From NCBI GenBank assembly GCA_035651455.1, contig DASRFR010000013.1, forward strand, positions 54,163 to 118,162: a stretch of 64,000 bases of DNA, written 5' to 3'. A program made the translations under genes and the position numbers. A model generated the notes under the pieces. It had not been told where the DNA came from, did not search any database, and worked only from the letters and a program-made list of their open reading frames with translations. The stretch is from DASRFR01 sp035651455. GTDB taxonomy: Bacteria; Acidobacteriota; Terriglobia; Terriglobales; Acidobacteriaceae. Shown here piece by piece: positions 35,582-44,340 of this stretch (positions are counted from its first letter, which is position 1; the number at the start of each line of letters is the position of its first letter).

Positions 35582-36010
35582 ATGTCGATCACGGTCAAAC
35601 GTGTCTACAAAAAGCCTGCCCCGGCGGACGGGACGAGAATTCTTGTCGACCGGCTCTGGCCGTGCGGACTAAGCAAGAGCAGCGCCGCCATCGATCACTG
35701 GCTGCGCGATCTTGCGCCATCCGACGAGCTGCGAACCTGGTTCCACAGCAATCCAGGCGCATGGGTGGCGTTTCGGAAGCGCTATTTCAAGGAACTGGCA
35801 CGCGAAGCGGCGGCCAGCAACCTGGAACAACTTCATCAATTAGCCGAGAAGCGCAACGTTACACTTGTGTTCGCGTCGCGCAACGAAACGCATAACAACG
35901 CCATTGTGCTGAAGGAATTCCTGGAAGGGATGCGTAAACCGCCCACGGGCACGGGCCCTGCTGCGGCCAAAGGCACCGGGCCACGGCAGGCGGCGCGACG
36001 CCCGAGATAA
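35582..36010 (+). CDS. DUF488 family protein
   Basis: A 142-residue protein of the DUF488/YeaO-like family, function unknown. The family hallmarks RVYKKPAPADGTRILVDRLWPCGLSKSSAAIDHWLRDLAPS, LRTWF and TLVFASRNETHNNAIVLKEFL are all present. The last ~30 residues are Pro/Ala/Arg-rich low-complexity. No obvious partner; the next gene (DUF3891) is 92 bp downstream. Confidence 0.85.
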   Translation: MSITVKRVYKKPAPADGTRILVDRLWPCGLSKSSAAIDHWLRDLAPSDELRTWFHSNPGAWVAFRKRYFKELAREAAASNLEQLHQLAEKRNVTLVFASRNETHNNAIVLKEFLEGMRKPPTGTGPAAAKGTGPRQAARRPR

Positions 36011-36102
36011 TACCCAAACAAGTCCAAAAGCAGAATTATTGGGCGTGGTTATGGCACTCGAACAGATCACCCTTAGGGTGAGTTCCAGGCGGGGAGTTTC
36101 TC

Positions 36103-36900
36103 GTGGTGCTTCGTCCCATCGATGAATTGCAGGCCAGCGTTGCCGCGTCACACCGATGCGTACCGGCATTCGGCGCAGTGGAAGCGCGGCAGATGCAGCC
36201 GTCTTCCGAATGGTGGCTGATTGCGCAGCCCGATCATGCCGCGCTGGCAGGAGACCTGGCCGCGGCGTTTGCGTGGGGCGGTTTTCCAAAGCTCGGACGG
36301 GATGTGTTGCAGGCAATTGCTCTGCACGATGCTGGATGGGCGCACTTTGATAACGGCGCCAGCGAGCGAGACCGAGGCGACGCGGCACCCAAGAAGCGTC
36401 CCGTTTCATTCCTGGAGATTGGACCTGTTAATTTTCTGCGTGCTTGGCTGCAATCGATTGAGCGCGCGGAGCAGAGTTCAGCGATTGGCGGTGTCCTGGT
36501 CAGTGAGCACTTCTCACGCCTGGCAAGCAGCCGATTGCAGCGCGGTGGAGACGAGCCCAGGGACGTGGTTCGGCTGCAAGAGTTTTTGTCCAAAGAGGAA
36601 TCGCGACGGCAAGCATTGGGAAGAGCGGTGACATATTCTCAAGCTGAGATTCGGAGACTGGTGGACGTCCTCCAATTCTGCGACTTGCTGTCGCTGTACC
36701 TGTGCTCCGGCCCCCGGGAAACTGTCGAGTTCCCGCAGCAATTTTCCGGCGAAACGATTCGCGTGTCGCGGGACGGCGATTATTACCGGAGCAAGCCTGC
36801 GATCTTTGGCTCGGGGGTTAGCCTGGGCGTGTGTGCGCGACGATATCCGCACTTGCCGGCCGGGCTGAATGGCGCGACCATTCCCTTCCTGCTGAGCTGA
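36103..36900 (+). CDS. DUF3891 family protein
   Basis: A 265-residue protein of the DUF3891 family, unknown function. The segment WWLIAQPDHAALAGDLAAAF and the following LHDAGWAHFD form its His-containing core, reminiscent of an HD-like metal site. Later ISEHF/VSEHFSR and DLLSLYLCSGPRE are also family-typical. The start is ATG or GTG near 36103. Confidence 0.75.
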   Translation: MVLRPIDELQASVAASHRCVPAFGAVEARQMQPSSEWWLIAQPDHAALAGDLAAAFAWGGFPKLGRDVLQAIALHDAGWAHFDNGASERDRGDAAPKKRPVSFLEIGPVNFLRAWLQSIERAEQSSAIGGVLVSEHFSRLASSRLQRGGDEPRDVVRLQEFLSKEESRRQALGRAVTYSQAEIRRLVDVLQFCDLLSLYLCSGPRETVEFPQQFSGETIRVSRDGDYYRSKPAIFGSGVSLGVCARRYPHLPAGLNGATIPFLLS

Positions 36901-36986
36901 AGCACGTGACCGCCGACCAAGACCCGGGTACGCGCCGATCTGCAACACTTCAAGCCAGGGCGACTACTGGAGTTTAACGAAGCGAG

Positions 36987-37745
36987 TTATATGCCGGCGT
37001 ACCAGGCGTAACCGCCTTCTGGTGATGCCGAGCCAAGGCCTTTTCCGAAGCGCTTCATGGAATCTGTAACTGTCAATCGAGTGATGAATTTAACGCTTTT
37101 GTAGCCGAGCTGGCGAGGCACCCGCAGACGCAACGGGCCGCCGAAGGACACTGGAAGGTCTTCGCCGTTCATGGCATAGGTGACGAGAGTCTGCGGATGC
37201 CGCGCATCCGCCATGTCGATGCTCTCCCACCATTCAGGGTCGATGGAGTAGTAAACGATGTATCGGGCTTGCGGCAGGATCCCGCACGCGTTGAGAACGT
37301 CAACCAAAGGCGTTCCAATCCACTCAGCAATATAGGACCAACCTTCTTCGCACACTACCTCAGTGATCTGGCTGCGGACGGGAAGACTCTTGAGATCAGA
37401 TAGCGACAGCGATGCGGGTTGGGTGACCATCCCATCGACAGAAAGCCGCCAGTCGGCGAACCCGCTTGCCTGGTGGTGTTTGAACGCATCGTTCAGCGGT
37501 GGAGTTTCGTTGGGGAACGGGACCTTGGAAATCATGCTGCGGGGAAACTCCCGCGCGAGTGAATGTCTGGTCAGCAGGCGCTGCGCCGCATAAGTAAGGG
37601 TTTCGCCGGGACCGTACATTCCGCCGCTGTCAGGTGGGATGAGCCCATAGCGCCGGGCCAAGCCAGCGGCCGCGGCCAGTCCCGACACGCCCGCGGTAGC
37701 GGCAAGACCAGCGGTCACGAACTTGCGGCGTGAAATTTTGCTCAT
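36987..37745 (-). CDS. Tat-exported molybdopterin sulfite-oxidase-fold protein (MsrP/SorA-like)
   Basis: A 252-residue periplasmic oxidoreductase of the molybdopterin-binding sulfite oxidase superfamily. The Tat signal is SRRKFVTAGLAATAG. The Mo-ligand Cys is probably in TEVVCEEGWSYIAEWIG, with later SFGGPLRLRVPRQLGYKSVKF typical of the domain. The protein lacks the C-terminal dimerisation domain of full sulfite oxidases. It lies 38 bp after a membrane cytochrome b, so that is probably its electron partner, as MsrQ is for MsrP; here the partner is unrelated to MsrQ. The substrate is unknown. Confidence 0.85.
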   Translation of the reverse strand: MSKISRRKFVTAGLAATAGVSGLAAAAGLARRYGLIPPDSGGMYGPGETLTYAAQRLLTRHSLAREFPRSMISKVPFPNETPPLNDAFKHHQASGFADWRLSVDGMVTQPASLSLSDLKSLPVRSQITEVVCEEGWSYIAEWIGTPLVDVLNACGILPQARYIVYYSIDPEWWESIDMADARHPQTLVTYAMNGEDLPVSFGGPLRLRVPRQLGYKSVKFITRLTVTDSMKRFGKGLGSASPEGGYAWYAGI

Positions 37746-37783
37746 GCACGCTCCTCCATATGTGCTACTGGCGTAAGGTGCTG

Positions 37784-38506
37784 CTAGCCTGAACTGGCAT
37801 TGCCGGTAATCATCGCCCGCATGCGGCTCGTGAATCCGGCGAGGACCACCATGGCCACGTGAACGACGAGGAACAGCATGAGCAATACGGCAACGAAAAA
37901 ATGGAGCGTGCGCGCGGATTGCCGTCCTCCTAGCACATTGACAGCTGCAGGGACTGCGGAATTGAAGCCGGGCGATAAAGCAAGCCCCGTCCAGATCACG
38001 AGAGGAAACAAGACGAAGATGACGATCAGGTATGTGGTCCGCTGCACGACATTGTAGGAAGAAGCTTCGGTTTGGTCAGGCCGTTTGAAGTGAATGTGCT
38101 TCATCATGGCGCGCAAGAACGATGCCCACGTCCGCTCAGTCGGGGCAGGAAACAGGTTGCTGCGGAAGTGACCAGTCCACAAGCCCCATATGACATAGAC
38201 CATGCCGGTTAGGACCGCAGCCCATGCGGCCTGGAAGTGGAGAGCCCGGCTCCAACCATTCTGATCGGGCATCACGTAGCCGTAGCCAGTGGGGACCAGA
38301 TTTCTGGAAGCGGGGATCGGTATTTTGAACAGCGGAGTGGTGAGGTCACTGCCAGTTTCACCCCAATAGAAACGCGGGTGAGAGATCACGATCTCCGCTC
38401 CCGTAATAAGCAGAGCCAGGAAAGCGAAAGCGGTGATCCAGTGGGTTATGCGCACAAAGCCAGCATGCCGGGGTCGGTTCGAGTTCAGCAACGCAGCGTC
38501 GCGCAC
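37784..38506 (-). CDS. Membrane cytochrome b subunit (b561/FdnI-like)
   Basis: A 240-residue di-heme b-type cytochrome with about four transmembrane helices. Candidate heme His are in RITHWITAFAFLALLITG, ALHFQAAWAAVL, RTLHFFVAVLLM and LFLVVHVAM. It probably carries electrons between the quinone pool and the downstream Mo-protein. The start is GTG 38506. It lies 62 bp downstream of dacB and 38 bp before the Mo-protein, all on the same strand. Confidence 0.85.
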   Translation of the reverse strand: MRDAALLNSNRPRHAGFVRITHWITAFAFLALLITGAEIVISHPRFYWGETGSDLTTPLFKIPIPASRNLVPTGYGYVMPDQNGWSRALHFQAAWAAVLTGMVYVIWGLWTGHFRSNLFPAPTERTWASFLRAMMKHIHFKRPDQTEASSYNVVQRTTYLIVIFVLFPLVIWTGLALSPGFNSAVPAAVNVLGGRQSARTLHFFVAVLLMLFLVVHVAMVVLAGFTSRMRAMITGNASSG

Positions 38507-38568
38507 GGCGGAAATATAGCACGTCCAGGGAAACTGGCGAGCTTTTCCGGGATTGGGGCCGAACGCAA

Positions 38569-40125
38569 CTAGCGGTCGTTTACGATGGCTTGCACCAGTT
38601 GGTCGATAGTGTCTTTCATTCGGTTCTCGGGCAGGTTGAAGTTGTTCGACAGGATAGAGAAAGCGACTTGCTGTCCAGTGGCGGTGGTGGCGTAACCGGA
38701 CAGAGCTTTCACGCCGCCGAGGGATCCGGTTTTGGCATAGACGCGGCCCTGCAAGGGTGTATTCACAAAACGGTCAGCAAGCGATCCATCGACCCCAGCC
38801 ACCGGAAACGTCCCGCGATAAATGCCTCCCCACGGTTGGGTGCTGGCGTAGCGCAGCAGTTTCACAACCGCATGCGGGCTGACCAGGTTTTGGCGGGACA
38901 GGCCGGAGCCGTCGTAGAGCAAGTATTCGTCGGTGGTAATTCCCGCCTGATTTAGAAAGCCGCGCAGCACTTCCAGGCCGCCTTCGATAGTTCCGGCGGT
39001 GCCTTTCTCACGTCCCAACAAGCGCAGCAGAAGTTCCGCGTGCAGGTTCTGGCTGACTTTATTGATGACGCGCACATCCTCGATGAGAGGCTTGGAATCG
39101 TAGCTGGCAAGCACGATGGGTTGAGTGGCAGGCAAGGGGCGGAGCTGTCCGCCTTCACTGCCACGCGATGGAGCCAGGGCGGTGATGGTCAGGGTCGAGA
39201 AGCTGGCCAACTCTGTATGGCGCGTGCGATCTTTTCCATAAATCGCAACGCCGCGCTTCTCGAGCAACTGGCGAAACAGCTGGGCGGCAAATTGCGCTGG
39301 GTCCTCGATGGCAAGAGCTTCGTCCGCACCCTGATCGTTGATGGGCATGTTGCCCCACAGCGTAAGCACGGTAGAACCGGGATCGCGGTTGATGAAGATC
39401 TTGCGGCCCGTGCCGGCGGGCGTGGTGATGATGCGGTTATCGATGTGGTAGTAGCCGGCGAACGGAGTGATGCCTACGAACGCGCGTTCTCCCGGGCGGT
39501 CAGCAGGAAGGATGTTGACGAAGACAACATTGTCATTGACGGTAAGCGCGGAAACCGGAGCTCCATCGGCCCAGACCAGATCGTCCTGACTCCAGCCTTC
39601 GCCGTAGCGTTCGAAGGCAAAATACGAGTCATCAGCCACAACGTCACCGTCAACGTACTTCAGGCCCTTCTGCACCAGGCTGTCGGCCAGTTTTTCAAGC
39701 ACCTGGATTGGATCTTCGTCACGCTGAGTGCGGATGTCATAGGGAAGCTCGCGCCCGGAAAGATTGGGATCGCCACGTCCGACCAGTACGAGGTCTCCAG
39801 TCAGACGACCATAGCGATCGAGCGTTCCGGTGGATTCGACTGTTGTATGAAACTTGTAATCCGGTCCCACCAGCGCGATTGCGGCGGCGGTCGTGAAGAG
39901 CTTGGTGTTGGAGGCGGGGGTAAAAAGCTTCTCGGAATTCAGGCCGTAAAGCAACTTGCCGTCGGAGAGGTCAAGAACTTCGATGCCCCAAAAGCCGCGC
40001 GACAGTTCGGGATCTCCGAGAACCGCGGCGATGCGCGCGGGTAGCGGCTTGGATGCCGCCAATGCAATCTGACACAGGAGTAGCGCGAAGACAATGCGTA
40101 CCAGCAGATACCGCGAGGATCGCAT
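38569..40125 (-). CDS. dacB: D-alanyl-D-alanine carboxypeptidase/endopeptidase (PBP4 type)
   Basis: Class C low-molecular-mass penicillin-binding protein of the S13 family, trimming or cleaving peptidoglycan cross-links in the periplasm. With ATG 40125 the protein has 518 residues: signal peptide 1-24 (QIALAA), SxxK motif Ser72-Asn-Thr-Lys75, SxN-like YDGSGLSRQNLVS, and KTG in YAKTGSLGG. A frame continues to 40563 on the reverse strand, but that part is antisense to folP and lacks any motif, so ATG 40125 is chosen. It is divergent from folP with a 70-bp gap. Confidence 0.94.
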   Translation of the reverse strand: MRSSRYLLVRIVFALLLCQIALAASKPLPARIAAVLGDPELSRGFWGIEVLDLSDGKLLYGLNSEKLFTPASNTKLFTTAAAIALVGPDYKFHTTVESTGTLDRYGRLTGDLVLVGRGDPNLSGRELPYDIRTQRDEDPIQVLEKLADSLVQKGLKYVDGDVVADDSYFAFERYGEGWSQDDLVWADGAPVSALTVNDNVVFVNILPADRPGERAFVGITPFAGYYHIDNRIITTPAGTGRKIFINRDPGSTVLTLWGNMPINDQGADEALAIEDPAQFAAQLFRQLLEKRGVAIYGKDRTRHTELASFSTLTITALAPSRGSEGGQLRPLPATQPIVLASYDSKPLIEDVRVINKVSQNLHAELLLRLLGREKGTAGTIEGGLEVLRGFLNQAGITTDEYLLYDGSGLSRQNLVSPHAVVKLLRYASTQPWGGIYRGTFPVAGVDGSLADRFVNTPLQGRVYAKTGSLGGVKALSGYATTATGQQVAFSILSNNFNLPENRMKDTIDQLVQAIVNDR

Positions 40126-40195
40126 GGGAGCTAAGAGGATTGTAGCACCTGAGAGCGCAATGTCAGGCGTAAGTGGCTGATTTACAATCACGCCG

Positions 40196-41119
40196 ATGCG
40201 TCCTGTCTTCCAGTGGAATGTGGGGTCGCGGGTCATCGACCTCGGCAAGCGCACGCTCATCATGGGGGTGCTCAACGTCACGCCGGATTCGTTCTCAGAT
40301 GGAGGGAGGTTTTCCGATCCGCAGCGGGCGCTGGAGCAAGCATGCAAGATGCTGGACGACGATGCTGACATCATTGACATAGGCGGAGAGTCAACCAGGC
40401 CGGGCGCGCATGTTTTGTCGCGGGCAGAACAGAAACCGGAGGACGCGCGGGCGGTTCCTCGAGTGAATGCGGGGGTCACGGAGCAGGAGGAGTTGGATCG
40501 CGTGATACCGGTAATCGAGACAGTGAAACGGGAGAGGCCAACGGCGCTGATTTCGGTGGACACCTATAAAGCCGGGGTGGCGAGGGCGGCGGTGGTCGCC
40601 GGGGCGGAGATTGTCAATGACGTGAGCGGACTGCGGTGGGACGCGCGGATCATTAAGACCCTGGCGCCTCTGAAGTGCGGCGTCGTGCTGATGCACATGC
40701 GCGGCCGGCCGGAGGAATGGCGCAACCTTCCAGCAATCGGCGATCCCGTGCTGCTGGTGAAACGCGAACTTAAGCAATGGGCTGAGGACGCAGTGCTGGG
40801 GGGAATCAAGCGGGACAGAATTGTGCTCGACCCGGGATTCGGATTCGGAAAAAAATTTGACGAGAACTATCCGCTGATTTCGCGCTTCGAGCAGTTGCAG
40901 GCACTCGGATTTCCGCTGCTGGTCGGGACTTCACGGAAGTCATTTATTGGACGAACTCTTGGACGCAACGGCAGCGACGCGGCGGTCAATCAAAGGCTAT
41001 TCGGCTCCGTGGCAACGCAGACTGCCTTAATCATCAAAGGAGCGCATATCGTCCGCACGCACGATGTGCGGGAAGCAGTGGAGGCGGCGCGAGTGGCGGA
41101 CGCGATCGTCAACGCGTAG
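40196..41119 (+). CDS. folP: Dihydropteroate synthase
   Basis: Joins p-aminobenzoate to hydroxymethyldihydropterin diphosphate in folate synthesis; the target of sulfonamides. The 307 residues contain IMGVLNVTPDSFSDGG, DIIDIGGESTRPGA, EIVNDVSGL, DPGFGFGKKFDENY and LLVGTSRKSFIG. An insert of about 18 residues (AEQKPEDARAVPRVNAGV) follows the second motif, as in some acidobacterial versions. It converges with dtd. Confidence 0.96.
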   Translation: MRPVFQWNVGSRVIDLGKRTLIMGVLNVTPDSFSDGGRFSDPQRALEQACKMLDDDADIIDIGGESTRPGAHVLSRAEQKPEDARAVPRVNAGVTEQEELDRVIPVIETVKRERPTALISVDTYKAGVARAAVVAGAEIVNDVSGLRWDARIIKTLAPLKCGVVLMHMRGRPEEWRNLPAIGDPVLLVKRELKQWAEDAVLGGIKRDRIVLDPGFGFGKKFDENYPLISRFEQLQALGFPLLVGTSRKSFIGRTLGRNGSDAAVNQRLFGSVATQTALIIKGAHIVRTHDVREAVEAARVADAIVNA

Positions 41120-41128
41120 CGTCTCCGG

Positions 41129-41578
41129 TCAGAAGATCTTTCGCGAATCCAGAAGAATCGTGACCGGGCCCTGGTTTACGAGTTCTACGTCCATATTCTG
41201 CTGGAACCAGCCAGTCGCGCAGGGAAGTCCCAACGCGCGCAGCTTTTCGACCAGATATTCGTATAGTTCGCGGGCGAGTTGCGGTAGTGCTGCGGCATCG
41301 AACGAAGGGCGCTTGCCTCGTCGCACGTCACCGTAGAGGGTGAACTGAGAAACGACTAGAACTGAGCCGCCGATTTCCGCTACGGCGAGATTCATCTTTC
41401 CCGCGTTATCTTCGAAGATGCGCAGCCCGGCAATTTTTTTCGCGATGTAGTCGGCATCGGCAGTCGAGTCGTCCCGGCCGACCCCGACAAGGACCAGCAA
41501 GCCTGGGCCGATCTCTCCAACTGCCTCGGCGTTCACCGTGACCTTGGCGTGTGTGACGCGTTGCACGACAGCGAGCAC
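41129..41578 (-). CDS. dtd: D-aminoacyl-tRNA deacylase
   Basis: Removes D-amino acids (and Gly from tRNA-Ala) from mischarged tRNAs. The catalytic segment SQFTLYGDVRRGKRPSF and the cis-Pro motif in NQGPVTILLDS are present. GTG 41578 is chosen because it aligns with the family start (VLAVVQRVTHAKV) and AAGGG lies ahead of it; a frame from 41605 adds nine residues. 149 residues. It overlaps nothing and converges with folP. Confidence 0.95.
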   Translation of the reverse strand: MLAVVQRVTHAKVTVNAEAVGEIGPGLLVLVGVGRDDSTADADYIAKKIAGLRIFEDNAGKMNLAVAEIGGSVLVVSQFTLYGDVRRGKRPSFDAAALPQLARELYEYLVEKLRALGLPCATGWFQQNMDVELVNQGPVTILLDSRKIF

Positions 41579-41670
41579 GTTAACGCCCTTTCCGGCTCGC
41601 GGCACCCCACTCGTAGCGGCGGGCTGCTTTATGAGGGAAATCGAGTTTTTGACCGGAGGCGTCCATTCGT

Positions 41671-42117
41671 CTACTTCGCGTCGCTTACGAGCGTTTCTTG
41701 CCCGGCCACCGCTTGCCAGCGGCGGTCGCGATAGACATAGATATCCGTGAATCGCACCCTGGCCCTGAGCTGGCCGCCGGGATTCAGCAGGGTGGCTAAT
41801 CCACGAATGTAGCCGACGTCCCCGTACACATGCGGTTGCAATTCACTCAACTGGTTCACGCCGGGTTTGCGTTGAGGAACGGCGCCTAAGGTTTCCGCAC
41901 GGGTGTGCAGCTTGCCATCGGGATCGGAATCCTGGAATTCATCGGCAAGGATGCAGGCGAGCGAATCTTGCTCATGGCGCTCCAGAGCCTTGGCCCAACT
42001 CTGCTCGGCAGCAATTAAGGAGTCCGGAGTTTTATCGGGATTGGATGGACAATCCAGAGCTGCGCAATACAGCGTCAGCAGCATCAACACGGTTGCGCAT
42101 GCGATGGTTCTTAGCAT
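41671..42117 (-). CDS. Exported SnoaL/DUF4440-like protein
   Basis: A 148-residue protein with a signal peptide (MLRTIACATVLMLLTLYCAA) and a ketosteroid-isomerase-like fold: SLIAAEQSWAKALERHEQDSLACILADEFQDSDPDG, and RVRFTDIYVYRDRRWQAVAGQETLV. No catalytic Asp/His pair can be assigned. ATG 42117 follows AGGGAAC at a good distance; a frame from 42138 adds 7 residues. Confidence 0.75.
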   Translation of the reverse strand: MLRTIACATVLMLLTLYCAALDCPSNPDKTPDSLIAAEQSWAKALERHEQDSLACILADEFQDSDPDGKLHTRAETLGAVPQRKPGVNQLSELQPHVYGDVGYIRGLATLLNPGGQLRARVRFTDIYVYRDRRWQAVAGQETLVSDAK

Positions 42118-42304
42118 AGAGAGTTCCCTGAGATGCACTACAAACGCCGGGACAGTTTGACCGTGGCCCTGCTAAGCCGTTAGGATTCGAACGTGTTGCC
42201 GAGGACCGTTGGTGCCGGTCCGCTCAACAGGACATCATGGTTTACACATTTTCGCCAACGCAATTACACTACTAGTTTCGTCAAGGTGCGGAGGTGCGAC
42301 GCAT

Positions 42305-42559
42305 ATGGCAGTCAGCGATAAACTCAAGGAGACAACCGAAAAGGTCAAGCAGATTATTTCCGAGCAGTTGGGAGTGGACGAAGGCGAAGTGACACCCAGC
42401 GCATCATTCGTGGATGATCTAGGCGCGGACTCGCTCGACCAGGTCGAGTTGGTCATGGCCCTGGAAGAAGCATTCAGTCTTGAAATTCCGGACGAAGATG
42501 CGGAGAAGATGCGGACCGTACAAGACGCCATCGACTACATCGAGAAGCACGGCAAATAA
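42305..42559 (+). CDS. acpP: Acyl carrier protein, copy 1
   Basis: Carries acyl chains on 4'-phosphopantetheine in fatty-acid synthesis. The 84-residue protein has the attachment Ser in DDLGADSLDQVELVMALEEA and an acidic surface. It differs from copy 2 mainly at the N-terminus and in SLEIPDEDAEKM versus DIEIPDEDAEKI. The start ATG 42305 is at the family position; a longer frame from 42209 has no support. It is first in acpP-acpP-fabF. Confidence 0.96.
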   Translation: MAVSDKLKETTEKVKQIISEQLGVDEGEVTPSASFVDDLGADSLDQVELVMALEEAFSLEIPDEDAEKMRTVQDAIDYIEKHGK

Positions 42560-42640
42560 GCCTTTCGGTCGAAATCACACGTTGAAGCATCAAACGAACA
42601 GCAAAGGCGCGCACGCCAGTGTGCGCCAGCAAGGAGAACA

Positions 42641-42886
42641 ATGGCTGCCGTTGACGACAAGGTAAAGCAGATCATCGTGGAGCAGTTGGGAGTGGATGAA
42701 GGCGAAGTGACACCCAGCGCGTCCTTCGTAGACGACCTGGGGGCGGATTCGCTCGATACCGTGGAACTGGTGATGGCATTTGAAGAGGCATTCGACATCG
42801 AGATCCCTGACGAGGACGCGGAGAAGATCCGCACCGTGCAGGATGCGGTCGATTACATCGGAAAACACGCGAAAGGTGGGAAGTAG
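42641..42886 (+). CDS. acpP: Acyl carrier protein, copy 2
   Basis: Second ACP, 81 residues, 82 bp after the first. Attachment Ser in DDLGADSLDTVELVMAFEEA. About 80% of residues are shared with copy 1. AGGAG lies upstream of the ATG. It ends 3 bp before fabF's TTG start, implying tight coupling with fabF. Confidence 0.96.
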   Translation: MAAVDDKVKQIIVEQLGVDEGEVTPSASFVDDLGADSLDTVELVMAFEEAFDIEIPDEDAEKIRTVQDAVDYIGKHAKGGK

Positions 42887-42888
42887 GA

Positions 42889-44130
42889 TTGTCGCGCCGC
42901 GTTGTTGTTACGGGCCTGGGGCTGATTTGTGCTGTGGGCAACACGGCGCCGGAGACCTGGTCGAACCTGCTGGCCGGGAAGAGCGGCGTGGCCCGCATCA
43001 CCCATTTTGACGCGTCCAGCTTTGCCTGCCAGATTGCGGCGGAAGTCAAGAACTTCGACCCGCTCACCATCATCGAGAAAAAAGAACTCAAAAAAATGGG
43101 CCGTTTCATCCACCTGTGCCTGGCGGCGACGGATGAAGCCATGAAAATGTCGGGCCTGCAAATTACGCAGGAGACCTCGACCCGGGTCGGAGTCCACATC
43201 GGTTCCGGGATTGGCGGCTTCGACGTCATCGAGCGGGAACACTCGAACCTGCTGAGCGGAGGGCCGCGAAAAATTTCACCCTTCTTTATTCCTGCCGCGA
43301 TCGTCAACCTGGCGGCCGGACACGTCAGCATCCGCTATGGCGCGAAGGGTCCTAATGAGGCAACCTGCACGGCGTGCACCTCAAGCGCGCACTCGGTTGG
43401 CGACGCATTCAAGATCATTTCCCGTTGCGATGCTGATGTGATGATTGCCGGCGGAACGGAAGCCGCCATCACGCCGATGGGTGTCGGAGGATTCGCGGCG
43501 ATGCGCGCTCTATCTACGCGCAACGATGCTCCTGAGAAGGCAAGCCGCCCATGGGATTCCGCCCGCGACGGATTCGTGATCGGCGAAGGCGCGGGAATTC
43601 TGATTCTCGAGGAACTGGAATTCGCCCGGCGGCGCGGCGCGCAGATTCTGGCGGAGATCGTCGGCTACGGAATGAGCGGCGACGCCAATCACATCACCCA
43701 ACCGGCGGAAAACGGCGATGGCGCATACCGCGTCATGGTGAACACCATCCAGGATGCCAAGATCCGTCCTGAAGAAGTGGGCTACGTGAACGCGCACGGC
43801 ACGTCGACCGATCTTGGCGACAAATTGGAATCGCTTGCGATCAAGCGGGCTTTCGGCGATTACGCATACAAGCTGCCGGTGAGCTCCACCAAATCCATGA
43901 CGGGACATCTCCTGGGCGGCGCCGGAGGCCTGGAAGCCGGCATCACGGTCATGGCGTTGCGCGACCAGATTCTTCCTCCCACCATCAACCTGGAGAATCC
44001 GGATCCTGAATGCGATCTGGACTACGTGCCCAACCAGGCGCGCAAGGTTGAGATGGATTACGCCATGTCAAACTCCTTCGGGTTCGGCGGGACAAACGGC
44101 GCGCTCTTATTCCGCAGATGGGCGGAGTAA
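42889..44130 (+). CDS. fabF: Beta-ketoacyl-ACP synthase II
   Basis: Condensing enzyme that elongates acyl-ACP with malonyl-ACP. The 413 residues carry the Cys nucleophile in ATCTACTSSAHSVGDA and the two His in NAHGTSTDLGD and KSMTGHLLGGAGG. The start is TTG 42889, which overlaps the tail of acpP copy 2's ribosome-binding region, with GTAGGA before it. It is last of the acpP-acpP-fabF operon. Confidence 0.96.
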   Translation: MSRRVVVTGLGLICAVGNTAPETWSNLLAGKSGVARITHFDASSFACQIAAEVKNFDPLTIIEKKELKKMGRFIHLCLAATDEAMKMSGLQITQETSTRVGVHIGSGIGGFDVIEREHSNLLSGGPRKISPFFIPAAIVNLAAGHVSIRYGAKGPNEATCTACTSSAHSVGDAFKIISRCDADVMIAGGTEAAITPMGVGGFAAMRALSTRNDAPEKASRPWDSARDGFVIGEGAGILILEELEFARRRGAQILAEIVGYGMSGDANHITQPAENGDGAYRVMVNTIQDAKIRPEEVGYVNAHGTSTDLGDKLESLAIKRAFGDYAYKLPVSSTKSMTGHLLGGAGGLEAGITVMALRDQILPPTINLENPDPECDLDYVPNQARKVEMDYAMSNSFGFGGTNGALLFRRWAE

Positions 44131-44340
44131 CGGTTCCGGAAGTTCCGACGTAACTTGCCGGTTTGTAGCTGTGGCGGAGCACGCATATCGCCGTAGTTTT
44201 CCTTCCGCAAGTAATTGATTCCGCTAACGCCGCCCGCAAGTGCAATCCCGTTGCAGCATGGGTCTAGCTCTCCGCATGGTACTTCTGTCGGGCCGTATTG
44301 GCCTTTAGACCCTTTGCCAAGCGCCCAGGCGGGCGACAGA

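Noticed and set aside
40126..40563. Upstream extension of dacB on the reverse strand (146 codons)
   Set aside because: It is antisense to the conserved folP coding region and contains no motif; a signal peptide begins at 40125.
42171..42200. TTCGAA-containing segment that could be part of a tRNA T-arm
   Set aside because: The flanking 5-bp stem cannot form on either strand and no acceptor or anticodon stem is visible.
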